A DNA stretch of 64,000 nt from Ailurus styani (lineage: Eukaryota > Chordata > Mammalia > Carnivora > Ailuridae), in the NCBI GenBank assembly GCA_002007465.1, contig LNAC01000003.1:10267515-10331514 (forward strand), in the 5' to 3' direction. Positions within the stretch are counted from its first letter, which is position 1. Every line of letters starts with the position of its first letter. This document shows positions 1-11,087 of this stretch, piece after piece. The notes below the pieces were generated by a model, which did no database searches, had not been told where the DNA came from, and saw only the letters and a program-made list of their open reading frames with translations. Made by a program: the position numbers and the translations under genes.

Positions 1-2819
1 AGTTGTTGAAAACTAAATCCAAATTAAATAGTGTTTGCCAAAAACATAGATTTTGGGGTTTTTTGTTGGCATCTGTACTTCAGCCTCTTTATACTCCCCA
101 TAAGCAGTAGTGGGTAAACAGAAGGCCCTATTATTTAGAAACAGACTCAAAACTAAAATTAAAAATGAGGTTAATGTACAAATCAGCAAAACAAAATTAA
201 TTGGATGCATTTTAATTGAACATATAATGATTACTGTGCATCAGAGTAATCGGGCATAAATAATAAGCACTTTTTGTTAATATTATTTACTATCATTTTT
301 CTTATTATTTTAGGGCTTTGTTTGCAGTGGGCTGACTCTTTGCTCATATATCCTCTACACGGTTTTTTTAAAACCTCATTATATGTCATATAAAATAATT
401 TTACATATTATAATAAAAATAGAATATATTAAACATTTGTGAAAAAATAAATGGGAGTATAATAAATATTTTATCATATGATTTGCTAAAAACAGACTTT
501 TATACATTACTGAAAAAGGCACAGCAGGTTTGAAAAGAAATCATACAAAAATTGTATCCATGTATTTTATCCAACATGTCTAGAAAATTTTGTAATCCCC
601 CCAGAGCAGTAGTTTATTTCTGTTAAAAAAATAATTTTAAAAATAAATTATACTGATGCTGTTTCTTTGGCTGTTATGAATTTGAAAAATCCTGACATAG
701 GCCAAAATACTCCTCTCTTTTCTGAGGACCAAACAATATTATTAATAAATGTGGGAATTGAAAACTCAGATACCTTCAGAGGCCAGGCAGGTACCTTATG
801 TATGGGAAACTCCTATTGTCTGAGCAATAGAATCTGAGAGTTCTGAAAAATTTAGGCCTCAACTAAAGACATGAAATTTAAAAAATGAAAAACCTGGAAG
901 TGGGCCAAGCTAAATCCCTAGGTAACCAGCTGAGCACCTGAGCACAAAGCTGCCATTTTGTGACTTGGCCCATTAAACACTATGCCTCAGTCTAGCCCCA
1001 AATAACTCCTTTATATCTACATAAAGTTTGATGAAAGATTTATTTAATCTACTGAAGAAGATCTCCTAAGAAGACAGGGGTGTAGTTTTCAGAATACCCC
1101 CTTACTCCCTGAGGATGGGGTTTGCTTATTAAGATAGATTAAACTCTAACTAGTTTGGAGCTTCCAAAACCATAGAAAAAAGAAATCAATAAGCAGCTAG
1201 TATTGGCATGGTAGTAATAATTAGCTTTGTCTGGCCATCTGTGCTTCATGTCTAGGACTGTTGAGTATAGTGTGAGGACAAAGTGAAAAAGCAGGCAGCT
1301 GAAACTGGGATGATTTCTTCCCTTTTGCTCTGGAGGTAGAAGGTGCCTGAGAAGAAGAGATCCTGTTCTGAGAATCCTGCTCTGGGATATAGAATGTACG
1401 GCTCTTTTGGAGGCAAATTGACAGGTAATGGCTTTCTCTTAGGAAAAGCACAAAGGAAGAGAGGAGCATGGGGGAAACACATTCCCAGGGAAAAACCCCA
1501 TGCTCTTGAATTTAGGACTCAGTTATGATGTTATAAAACATGAAAGCAGCTTCCTCTGACCCTAGGAATGAGAAGCACTGTCTTATCATTTCCTTTTATT
1601 GTCATTTCTGTATCTGAAGGGAATCCCACCCAGTTCTAATAAAATTACTAAGAAATGGGGTGAAAACAGAGGGAAAAAAGGGCACTGTGGGTGTGTCAGG
1701 GAAAATAAAATGCTTCTCATAACATTGCTGCTACTCGAATGCATTTATGAAATGTTTTTATAGGCCAAAAAAAATCACATGAAGAGGTAAAAGTAGAATA
1801 CATTCTTTTCTCCTTTAACTTTGCAAAATAATGTTCATTTTGCCGAAGAGTGCAAGAATAAATCATACAGCAGGGAGTCCTGGGTGGGGTGATCCGTGCT
1901 CAGAGGCAGAGGGAAAGGACAGATGAAGGAAATCTACAAGTAGAAAACCAGTTAAAAGGATCTGTTGGACACAAACCTGATCAGGTTCATTTCATTGCTT
2001 CCTCACTCTCTCTAACCCCCACCCAGACTTGATAAGAGAAACGATTAAAAGGTCCTTACCCAAAACAACCGTTTTTCACTTGGTTTTAGTCAATGGGTGG
2101 ACATCCATCAGCAGGAGAAGATGGCTCTCTTCAGGGCCGTGTAAGAACAATGTGATGCCTACACTGAATACTATAACCACCACTGTCAGTAACTGAATTA
2201 CCATTACTATTGCTGTTCACAATATTTACGAATTTAATTAAATCTTTATTTTTATCAATACATTAACTCTCAAGTTTTCTTCTCAGCACACATTTTTATT
2301 ATTATATCCTGTGGATCCTAATTTGAAACAGAGCCTTTAATTAAGAGATTTGCTCTCTCACACTACTCAATATATAATAATCTCTAAAATTTGCTTCTTA
2401 TAATATATTTTTTCCTATGATCGTGCTATTAATATAGTTAGGGTTGCATGTAATAAATAGGATGTCTTACCTGAGATAGAAATATTGAAGGTACATATTT
2501 TATGGTTTTCATACACATCCAATAGCTGCCACTTGTTTGCCTTTATGCCAAAGATGTGATATTATTTTAAGAAAAATATATACACCTAAGGAAATGGTAA
2601 TAAAGATCTTCATAAAACTGACATGCAAGTTAGTTTTAATTAATGATTCATTTAAGTGTTCTGTGCATTTTAGCTTTCATACATTTCATAAATTTCCATG
2701 TTTTTAACAGTTTTTTACTTAGGAAAAAGCTGCGTGAATCTTATAGTTGCTTTTTTTTTTTTTTCTTTTAATCGTAGTTCCTTTCAGGTGTGTTTCTAGG
2801 CTAGTTTTGTTACAAAAAG
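1..2819. other. AT-rich intergenic stretch, nothing recognised
   Basis: No gene, RNA or repeat family that I recognise. Two local rises in GC (about 870-1000 and 1840-2180) interrupt the AT-rich background, but neither gives a long open frame or a familiar repeat. They could be unique sequence or very old repeats beyond recognition by eye. Confidence 0.5.
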
Positions 2820-3000
2820 GTCAAATTACTTGACCTTCTTCATCCCATGAGCTTGTGAAGAATGAGGGATCAAATAGCTTCTGTATGGCTGCCAGAAATG
2901 TCACCTATATTTAATATACTACATAAGAGTCAGTAAGTGTCAAAGGAGGGATTTCAGCCCAAAGCTCTCTGGCTCCATTCACCATGCTTCCTACCCCCTG
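2820..3000 (-). repeat. MIR SINE relic
   Basis: The stretch ending 'agtaagtgtcaaaggagggatttcagcccaaagctctctggctcc' follows the reverse complement of the MIR core (loss of function typing by eye: 'gtaagtggcagagctgggattcaaaccc'). Diverged and without a TSD, as expected of an ancient mammalian SINE. Confidence 0.5.
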
Positions 3001-3272
3001 GGTAAATCTGCATTCCTAATTCATATTGATATATTATATGCTGGAAGGGGCATGAAGGGGTGACTATTCCTGTCTTCCTTACTGCTATATAACTCGTGTT
3101 ACAATGAATGAATAAAAGTATTTCACTATAAAGAAGACATGTATTTACAGTATTTAGAAAAATGGCTGTTCTACACTTCTATTTATAAATCGGTTCCATT
3201 CTTCAATTGTTGTATTCAGTCTGCAGAGATAATTTCATCATTTTTTTGTTGTCATGTTGTTGTTTAAAATTT

Positions 3273-3289
3273 GGTCATTTTATATGCTT
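3273..3289. repeat. Left TSD of Can-SINE
   Basis: Seventeen bases (ggtcattttatatgctt) repeated exactly at 3484-3500 on the other side of the SINE. A perfect duplication points to a fairly recent L1-driven insertion. Confidence 0.9.
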
Positions 3290-3483
3290 TTTTTAAAGAT
3301 TTTATTTCTTTATTTGACAGAGAGAGAAAGATTACAAGTAGGCAGAGAGACAGGCAGAGGGAGAGGGGGAAGCAGACTCCCTGCTGAGCAGGGAGCCCAA
3401 TGCTGGGCTCGATCCCAGGACCCTGAGATCATGACCTGAGCTGATGGCAGAGGCTTAACGCACTGAGCCACCCAGGTGCCCCA
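3290..3483 (-). mobile_element. Can-SINE (tRNA-Lys-derived), mustelid-type
   Basis: Read on the plus strand it starts with a T-rich tail and 'aagattttattt' and ends with 'gagccacccaggtgcccc', so the element lies on the minus strand. The tRNA-like head (pol III A and B boxes) is at the high-coordinate end. It contains 'acaagtaggcagag', the internal segment shared with four other copies here. Perfect 17-bp TSDs flank it. It is non-autonomous and was mobilised by L1 proteins. Confidence 0.95.
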
Positions 3484-3500
3484 GGTCATTTTATATGCTT
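3484..3500. repeat. Right TSD of Can-SINE
   Basis: Exact copy of 3273-3289. Confidence 0.9.
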
Positions 3501-3559
3501 GACTTATAAACCCTGAAACTGAGTGATTTGTTTCAGATGAACTAAACTTTTCTTGTTCT

Positions 3560-3745
3560 TGTTTTAATCCATTGTTAGGCTCTATTCTAGATGCTATGGG
3601 TAATTCGTAGGAAATAAATACATCTTTCTTGTTCTCAGACCATTTAGACACTTGCTGGAGAAATTAAACACAAGTAAAAGAAAACTTAAGAAATGCTACA
3701 AGGTATAAAACAATTAACTAATTGACATCTCTTTTAGAAATAGTC
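3560..3745 (-). repeat. L2 LINE 3'-end relic
   Basis: 'ggctctattctagatgctatgggtaattc' followed by 'catctttcttgttctcaga' follows the reverse complement of the L2 3' region (tissue of 'gtgccaggcactgttctaggcactggggatac ... ccctgccctcatggag'). No TSD; ancient. Confidence 0.5.
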
Positions 3746-5599
3746 AGGTAAAGGAGGAATAATTAATGGAAACATTAATTGAAGGTTTTTCCATATAAAT
3801 TACATAAGATTACTCCATTACAAAGGTGTCCTGAAAAATAAGTGGAAGAAAGATCTGAGGCTATTCATTTGGGTTTTTTATTTGTTTGTTTGTTTGTTTC
3901 CCTCATGCCATCCAGGACACCTGCTAACAAGGCTTAGGGACATTTGGAGAACAACAGTATTTGCCTTCTCCCCTGAGCAGTATGAAATCTACACTGAAAC
4001 TCACCTCTTACTCGATATTGAAGCATTAGTCAAAATACCCACTGATTTGAAAAACTAGTCACTTTACTGGAATGTGTTCTAACATTTACATTGTCATTTG
4101 AACAGCGTGCCTCACACAATACTTCTCAGGAAGTCTACTTTGTGATTTCAGAGCATAAATCTGAAAATTCCAGGTACTTACTCTTGTAAAGTGCTGTCTC
4201 ATAATTTTAAAAGGACTTTGTCCTTCAAAATTTCTTTCAAAAAACAAAAGCAGTTGAGGCTCCATAAACTCATTAAGCTAGTGAATCTGATCTCTGCTGC
4301 TTTTGGGTTCCAGCATCGCCTTCCTTTACTTGGTTCCAGCTCCCCAGCTGTCAGTGTCTATTGGTCTTTTCTAAGGGATGGTTCGCATTCTCTAGAGAAG
4401 GAGCCTCTAATCACCTGCCCAAGGGCTGTAAGCTTGGATCCTGCCTTTTAAATGCTAAGTAAATATAATATTAGGACACTGCATTCTATATTTATCCCAC
4501 CGGCCAACTCTCCATACATCCCGCCCAAAGCCCTCACCCATGTTTCTGCATCTGCAACCTCTCCGATAAATCTTTGGCAGAAAATAAACTACATGCTTCC
4601 TATGATACTGGGAGAGGATGAATGGTGGGTTCTGGGATTCTAACCGCTTTTTAATAAATATGCTTCTTAAATCATGTCTGTTTCAGTTTCCACTCCAATC
4701 TTTGCTTTGGTGCCTCCAATTCCTGAGAATTTGAAAGATCTGCTGAGCAAGCCAGCTTGCTTCTTAAAAATATTCCTTCTCTAGAACCCAAGATCCCACC
4801 TTCCTCCTTTAAGTGAAGTCAGTCACCATTCTTTCATCTCCATATATTTTAGTTCATAAAAGTAGAAACTTGTGGCTCTCAGTTCTTTGGGTCTTTGTTG
4901 TTTGGGTGGTTTTCAAAAGAAAAAGGAAAGAAATGTCTTTATTACTGTAATCTTAAGAGATGAAGAAACATATGACTTGAATGGTTATCAGTTGCCTTCA
5001 GGAGACATGGTATAGGTCAAACAATATTAATCAAATGGTATATCTAATTTTTCAGTTTTGTATGGAGAAGAGCTATAGTAAATATTCTAAGATCTCTGTC
5101 TCTTGAGACATGTTGTTGTTATCATTTTTAAATTGATTTTCCCTTCTTGTTTTGTTTCTGTTTTACCTCTGTCATTTCAGGAAACTTATAAAAAAATAAA
5201 AGAAAATGTGCATTCATGGTTCAAACGCTTGAGCCTTTTTAATCTTGCAAATGAAATTTCTTTACTGAGCAATACAATACTGAGATGTGGAAGAGGAAAT
5301 TCTAAAGTCAAACTCAAAACCAGAAGAGATTTATAAGAATCTGGTGTTTATAAATCAGTATATGAATATTTAGAAATAGATATGTTGAAAAATATTAAAA
5401 TTAAATCTGTAACTATGCAGGAAATTTTGTGCAGGTATTGAAAAAGTTCACATATATTTATGTTTTAGAAATCTGTCATATGTTTATTCAAAAACTGATT
5501 TTATATAGTATTTTTTTTACTCTAACATATACTAAGGACTAAGGTGAAAAACTATAGCTTCAACCTTCAATTCACAAAGACAGATTTTTATTTCACTTA
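3746..5599. other. Intergenic stretch, nothing recognised
   Basis: No gene or clear repeat. A short (TTTG)n run lies near 3876-3899. Several short open frames at 4190-4640 and 5100-5336 are of chance length and show no splice or start context. Confidence 0.5.
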
Positions 5600-5925
5600 G
5601 GATTACGATGATCTATGAATAAGTGACCCCAAAAATATTACTTCAAAAAAGAAGTTTGTTTCTTTTTCCAATGAATGTCCAGATGTAGAAATCTCAGTGC
5701 TGCTAAATCAACTTCTAGTTCTGTACTTAGCCATCTGTAGAGTGTGGCCTTCCTCTTTGTGGTCTAAGATAATTCCAGACCCCATACTTATTTTCCAGGC
5801 AACAATATAAACAACAAAGGCAAAGGGCAATGTCATCCATATTTTAAGAAAAATTCTCCCAAATCGCCACACACTACTTCAGTTTACATTCCATTGGTCA
5901 AGTGTCACAGGTGTCAGCATGACAT
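5600..5925. repeat. Ancient interspersed repeat, family not resolved
   Basis: The run around 'ttttccaggcaacaatataaacaacaaaggcaaagggca' to 'cacacactacttcagtttacattccattggtcaagtgtcac' resembles a repeat common in mammalian genomes (usual text: 'cttccgcttacatcccattggccag...tcacatgg'). I cannot name the family with certainty. Confidence 0.35.
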
Positions 5926-6897
5926 CCAGCTTTATTCTGGGACAATATGTGTCCAGTTTAAAGAAAACAGAATTCTGTTTGCTTTGGAAGAAAAGGAAAA
6001 TAGGTTTTTAAGGGATCCTGCCATAGATGTTGAACAAAAATGTAACACACACAGAAAAAGATCAATGAGGGTATAGGTACAGAATATATGAGAAGCATGA
6101 AAGTAAAAATACCAAAAGTGTTTGTACATTTGAGGCAAGAAGACAGGAGACCACATCGATAAGTTTTATATAAAGACATTTGTTTCTGTTATTTTCTTAG
6201 GGTAGAGGCATGAAGGTAGAATTACCGAATCAAAAACAAAGTCCATTTTTTACTTTTCTTTGATTTTGTTATTCAGTCATCATAAAAGAGTATGGCCAAT
6301 TTCCATGGCCACTAGCAGTAAGTAGATTATACTAATTTCTTTACATCTTCACAGATACAGAGTGTTAATACATGATTTTTTTAAAAATAGCAATTACTTT
6401 TATGTATACACTGAAAAGTATTGCAAATTTATTGATATACATATCTTTGACTTTCAATGGTTTTAAACTTTTTCAATTTGTTTGTGATGTATGTTTCTTC
6501 ACATGTGAATTTTAACCATTCTCTTAAGATTCTAAAATGTGTATAGATTTAACTATTCCAGGTACTTCATATAAATGGAATTATATACAATTTAAAAAAA
6601 GATTCCCAAATGTGTATTCTCTTTATTATATATATGCCTCAAGTGAAAAAATAAAATAAAAAGCATATGAAATAGTAACACTGGAAAAAAGATAACAACT
6701 GACCACCTACAGTTTTGTGTTTTTTTTAACTTCAGTTCTCCTGGTAATCTCTTCTATCTTCTCCTCAATTACAGTTACTAAAACAGTAATCTGCTCTTGA
6801 TGCTTCTTCATCTCCAGTAGTCTCTTTTCTCATTCCTTAATTTTAGGCAACTTGGTTACAGTTCTCACCTCTCCATTGAAAGTTTTCTTAAAGATCA
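5926..6897. other. Intergenic stretch, nothing recognised
   Basis: AT-rich sequence without a recognised repeat or credible open frame. Confidence 0.5.
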
Positions 6898-6913
6898 CCA
6901 ATGAGCAATTCTT

Positions 6914-7103
6914 TTTTTTTTTTTTTAAGATTTTATTTATTTATCTGACACAGAGAGAGACACAGCGAGAGCAGGAACACAAGCAGGGGGAGTGGGAGAG
7001 GGAGAAGCAGACTTCCCGGCAAGCAGGGAGCCGGATGTGGGGCTCAATCCCAGGACCCTGAGCAGAAGGCAGACACTTAACGACTGAGCCCCCCAGGCGC
7101 CCT
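6914..7103 (-). mobile_element. Can-SINE
   Basis: Minus-strand SINE: T-tract and 'aagattttatttatttat' at the low end, 'gactgagccccccaggcgccct' at the high end. It lacks the 'acaagtaggcagag' segment and has 'acacaagcagggggagtggg' instead, so it belongs to another subfamily than the copy at 3290. It is flanked by a perfect 16-bp TSD (ccaatgagcaattctt) at 6898-6913 and 7104-7119. Confidence 0.95.
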
Positions 7104-7123
7104 CCAATGAGCAATTCTTAGGG

Positions 7124-7342
7124 CAGAGGTTCTCATACTTTGTCACACATCAGAAACACCAGAGCTTGTTAACCCGCCCCCAGGGTTTGTGGAGTAGTTC
7201 CTGAGATTTTTCATTTCTAAATAGTGAGCAATACACTAGCTAGTTCATCTTCTTAGGAGTCTCGTGGCCATTTTATAGGCAAGGAACTGTAGGTGTAGAA
7301 CTTAAATAAACTTCTACCCTCTAAGTTTGAGAACCATTGATA
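7124..7342 (+). mobile_element. MER5A-like hAT-Charlie relic
   Basis: Starts 'cagaggttctcatactttgt' and ends 'gtttgagaaccattg', the imperfect terminal inverted repeats of the MER5A group of small non-autonomous hAT elements. The middle keeps 'catcagaaacaccagagcttgttaa'. No 8-bp TSD is evident. The SINE at 6914 inserted just outside its left edge. Confidence 0.75.
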
Positions 7343-7736
7343 TACTGTAAAGTGATCAAAAGAGTGTCTGGCATGTGGTAAATAAAAATCAATAAATGCT
7401 AACTTAAAATGCTCAACACATTTATGTGGCAGCTATCATTTTCAGCTAAAGAAAAAATTCAGATTGTTGAAAAGACTTGGTTTCACTGTTACAACTTTCT
7501 AGAACCCAATAGGATAGGTTTTGAGCAACACAAAAATAGAAGTAGGCAAGAAATTCAAAGACTTATTTGTGCACCTGAAGAATAAATTATAAACTTAACA
7601 AAAGCTTCATTTTATTTCAGATTTTTTTCATTAGTAATATATTCCCTTAATTGCCAGGAAATGAATAAACCCACATTATTATTTGTATGTTCTTATAATG
7701 TGACCTATAAAATAGAATACAATGGAATGAATGATT
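7343..7736. other. Intergenic stretch, nothing recognised
   Basis: AT-rich, no feature seen. Confidence 0.5.
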
Positions 7737-7750
7737 AAAAAATATTTTGA

Positions 7751-7949
7751 GGGGCGCCTGGGTGGCTCAGTCGGTTAAACCTCTGCCTTCAGCTCAGGTC
7801 GTGATCCCAGGGTCCTGGGAGTGAGCCCTGTGTCAGCGAAATCCCTGTGTCAGGGAATCTGTTTCTCCCTCTCCCTCCGCCCCTCCTCCTGTTTCTGTGC
7901 TTTCTCTCTCTCTCTTTCTCTCTCTCTCAATTAAATAAATAAAATCTTT
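7751..7949 (+). mobile_element. Can-SINE
   Basis: Plus-strand copy starting 'ggggcgcctgggtggctcag', with A-box-like 'tggctcagtcgg' and B-box-like 'ggtcgtgatccc', then a CT-rich stretch (7900-7928) and an 'aaataaataaaatctttaaa' tail. Flanks at 7737-7750 and 7950-7963 are similar but not identical, so the TSD has decayed; an older copy. Confidence 0.9.
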
Positions 7950-8299
7950 AAAAAAGTATTTCGAATATAGTATAGAAAATTTCAGTAGCTAATTTTAATG
8001 CAATCTTTCACACATTCAGAATCGGAACTACCTCATCAAAAATGGCTTTGAATATTAAATTTTTGTGGATGTATTTTATATATTCTAACCAACCACAAGT
8101 TTCAATCAGTAATAATTCTTAGTATTTTCTGGCAATTTACATTTCAATTGGTGTTCTACAAGCAAAAGGGAAAAATGAGGTGGCATACATTAAAAACTAA
8201 AGCCATACCCTTATCCTTTGGTCTTTCAAAAAAGTGAAATGATAAAATTAAAATCCTAAAAAAAAAATTAGAGATAGTGTGCCTTGTTTAAAATTACAG

Positions 8300-8534
8300 G
8301 GCAACCCAATGATACCAATTATCTTGAACGGGCACCTTATGGTGGCAGGTCAGGTGGAGAAATATGCCTCGCCCTGCCACTGCCTCCCAGCCCCGTGTCA
8401 GTTAGAGACCTCACCACTCTCAGTCACTGGCTGTCATCCTTTAACCCAGGGAGTCTGGCTGGATCTTCAATTCCAATTGCCAGCAGTCACTCAAGTCTCG
8501 ATATAGAAATGTTACAGCTTTACAAAGAGAAAAA
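8300..8534 (+). other. Weak exon-like open segment
   Basis: A 235-bp stretch, richer in GC than its surroundings, follows an AG (8298-8299, context 'aaattacag') and precedes GTAAG (8535-8539). One frame is open across it; translated, it is rich in Ser, Pro and Leu (for example LPLPPSPVSV and AGSSIPIASSHSSL). A second frame is open too, which weakens the coding case, and the tract upstream of the AG is not rich in pyrimidines. The length is not a multiple of three. I recognise no protein. Chance is the likelier explanation. Confidence 0.15.
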
Positions 8535-8593
8535 GTAAGAAAGTTCTGGTAGTTACTGACTATGCCTCCCAGTCATATTCCACTTCCCCAAAA

Positions 8594-8626
8594 CACACCA
8601 CACACACACATACACACATACACACC
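8594..8626. repeat. (CA)n microsatellite
   Basis: Interrupted CA run ('cacacaccacacacacacatacacacatacacacc' style) of about 33 bp. Confidence 0.85.
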
Positions 8627-8655
8627 TCTATAGGAAATAAAATTTAAATAGCATG

Positions 8656-8800
8656 AATAGTGTTTCTCAAAATTTTACCTAAGAATCTGGTTAAAAACAC
8701 AGATTCTGACTTAGTAGGAACTAGGGTAGGATCTGAAATTCTGCATTTCTATCTTGTTTCTGCCAACTGCTGCAGGCTGGGAACCACACTCTAAGTAGTA
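8656..8800 (+). mobile_element. MER5A-like hAT-Charlie relic
   Basis: 'agtgtttctcaaaattttacctaagaatctggttaaaaacacagattctg' follows the MER5A left half, and 'gaaattctgcatttct' with 'gctgggaaccacactctaag' follows its right half. It is more decayed than the copy at 7124 and the right terminal repeat is damaged. Confidence 0.65.
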
Positions 8801-8950
8801 AGACCTTAATGCATAGGCTTAGTTGTTGAGGAAGTCTGCCTATTTCTTTTAAATCAAACCCCACTATGTGTTGAAATTTAAATTTCTGGTTTAGAGACTT
8901 AGTGGAGGAAAAAAAATTATTATTGAAAGGACACACCATTGTTCATCTTT

Positions 8951-9138
8951 TTTTTTTTTTAAGATTTTATTTATTCACTTGACACAGAGAGAGAGAGATT
9001 ACAAGTAGGCAGAGAGGCAGGAGGAAGCAGGTTCCCTGCCCAGCAGGGATCCCGAGATGCGGCTCTATCCCAGGACCCTGAGATCATGACCTGAGCTAAA
9101 GGCAGAGGCTTTAACCCACTGAGCCACCCAGGCGCCCC
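8951..9138 (-). mobile_element. Can-SINE, mustelid-type
   Basis: Minus-strand SINE with T-tail and 'aagattttatttattcac' at the low end, 'acaagtaggcagagaggcagg' inside, and 'gagccacccaggcgcccc' at the high end. The TSD is 15 bp with one mismatch (8936-8950 ccattgttcatcttt; 9139-9153 ccattggtcatcttt). Confidence 0.95.
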
Positions 9139-9153
9139 CCATTGGTCATCTTT

Positions 9154-9742
9154 AGTTAAAATCTCTAGATTAGTTCTGGGTGCATTTGAAGGGAGAGTTC
9201 CATCCTGCCTCTGCCCTGAGCTTTCTCTGGTGGACAATTTCCCCAAAGGATATGAAGGATTACTACAGCCCCTTCCCCCTGATCTTCCAAGGACTGGCCT
9301 GGGAAGCAGTCTCTAGATTGGGTTGGTTATGTCCTTGCCGTAATTCCCACGTAGATTTCAGACAGTAACTGAAATGATCTACATACTATAGAGCCAACCT
9401 CCTTACATTTTGCTGTAGTTTGGCTCCCTTTGAGAACAGTGTATTTCTCCCTAGAAAAATTCACATGTACAAACACAAGAGCATTTTATATTTAACTGTA
9501 TGTGGTTCATGGATACTCTGAAGTATAGATCCTACATGGACCCCCCAAACCCCAATTTAATCCTAGAGTCTTCCAGATAGGAAGTCTACCTAAGCTGGAG
9601 TTTTGCTTTGACAGGCTTGGATTGGACTCAATTTTATAGTGTGCCCTTCAGGAATTTGGATCAACTCCAGGGTTCATTCAGACCATACTCTACAGAAATG
9701 CTGAGAACAAAGGTTTTTAAAGGATACAATCTAGCTTCTAGC
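9154..9742. other. Intergenic stretch, nothing recognised
   Basis: No clear repeat or gene. It ends at an A22 run without a recognisable retrocopy upstream or a matching TSD. Confidence 0.45.
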
Positions 9743-9764
9743 AAAAAAAAAAAAAAAAAAAAAA
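9743..9764. repeat. A22 homopolymer
   Basis: Twenty-two consecutive A after 'cttctagc'. It could be the tail of an old retroinsertion, but no element body or TSD is seen. Confidence 0.8.
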
Positions 9765-9917
9765 GACCTTTTTTCCTTCTGTCTAAGTCTCAAAATTTAA
9801 ACACCTCTGGAGGATTTTTTTCTTAATATTCCAAAAGTACAAAAAATCTTAGGGGAGACATAAATTCATGCTTGTTTCTGTATTTACTGGAGGCAATTTT
9901 CCAGGACTCTGGTTGAA

Positions 9918-9947
9918 GAAGTCGTAAGTCCATTGACTTACGGCTTC
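9918..9947. other. 13-bp stem hairpin
   Basis: Arms 9918-9930 (gaagtcgtaagtc) and 9935-9947 (gacttacggcttc) pair over 13 positions with a single G-T pair, around a 4-base loop. It is too short for a microRNA precursor. It may be a chance inverted repeat or the end of a decayed DNA transposon. Confidence 0.6.
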
Positions 9948-10805
9948 AAAGTACAGGAAGGTTTGTTTTTAGTTGTTTCCAAATTAATTATTTAAAAGGT
10001 ACCCTTGCCATTAAATGGATGTGGTAAATTTATTTACACAGTCATGTGTTTGCAACAGGTACTATATATTGTTAATTTTTTAAAAGGAAAATTAACAAGG
10101 CAAAAATGCAGGTTATAATTACATCTTTGGATTAAAACAAAACGGTGTGAGCAAAGTGTTTATCTGCAGGTAGGATTTCAAGTTTTCTTTTTTTTTTTAA
10201 GTGAGCTAAAGCAATCTTGATATCCCAAACCTCTCCAGATTTTAACCTTGTTCATTGCCCTTTTTTTTTTAAACATGCAAGTAGCAATATCCTGACTTCT
10301 AATCCCATGCTTCTGCTTACTGTGTATTTTTGAAAATCTCTAAAGAATGCTGACATGTTGCATAAAACTGTTTTGGTGGTCTTTCACTTCAGTCAGCTTC
10401 TGGCATAAGACCACTTCAGACTTCTTCTGGATCATTTTTTGGGTCATCTGGTCTTTCTTCTTTGGGTTCCTGCTCATCACCCCATACCAAATTAGGTACC
10501 ACTCTACTCAGGCTAAATAGAGTTCCTTCATGACTTCACCACAACACATTGATCTTCCTCTATCATTTAATAAAATTTTAATGCCCTGAAATAGCATAAA
10601 GGAATTAAAATATTGGGGAAAAAATTAAAACTGGTACTATATATAACAACTACTCCTATAGTTATTAGACTTTGTCTTGCCCCAGAGTTTACTTCTTCAG
10701 TGCTTAAATGATATAGCTTAACATTCCTTAATGGGAGTTTCATTGATCATATACCAAACCAAGGTATCTAGGGGGAATCCTGACTCCTAGTGTTCTTGGT
10801 TTTAG
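9948..10805. other. Intergenic stretch, nothing recognised
   Basis: AT-rich, with short T runs at 10187-10198 and 10260-10271. No feature assigned. Confidence 0.5.
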
Positions 10806-10882
10806 AGACAGGAAAAGAAAGAGGAGGGAGATGAAGGGGAAGAGGGGAGGGGGGAAGAAGAGAAAGAAGGAGAAGTGAGAAG
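10806..10882. repeat. GA-rich low-complexity tract
   Basis: Purine-only or nearly so (gagacaggaaaagaaagagg ... gaagaagagaaagaagg), about 77 bp. Such tracts can take up triplex structures; here I take it as simple sequence. Confidence 0.8.
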
Positions 10883-10924
10883 CTTCATGACACTCAATCT
10901 CAGTTAATAGTCCCATCCCAAGTA

Positions 10925-11087
10925 CACAAAGAGAATCACCTGAGAAGTTTTAGTTTTTAAAATTCCAAAATTTTGGCAGAGTCTGACCAAATAAATAAAA
11001 TTTCTCAAGTGCGTCCCCTGGAATGTATGTATGTCTTTAAGCTCCATGAGTGATTCTGAGTTTCACCAAGGCTGAGAACCATTGGTT
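10925..11087 (+). mobile_element. MER5A-like hAT-Charlie relic
   Basis: 'acacaaagagaatcacctgagaagtttt' matches the MER5A left interior and 'ggctgagaaccattgg' its right terminal repeat. The left terminal repeat is gone. Confidence 0.6.

Noticed and set aside
7751..7830. tRNA gene-like A and B boxes
   Set aside because: These belong to the tRNA-derived head of Can-SINEs; no cloverleaf of a working tRNA gene is present.
9743..9764. A22 as the tail of a processed pseudogene
   Set aside because: No gene-like sequence upstream and no target duplication found.
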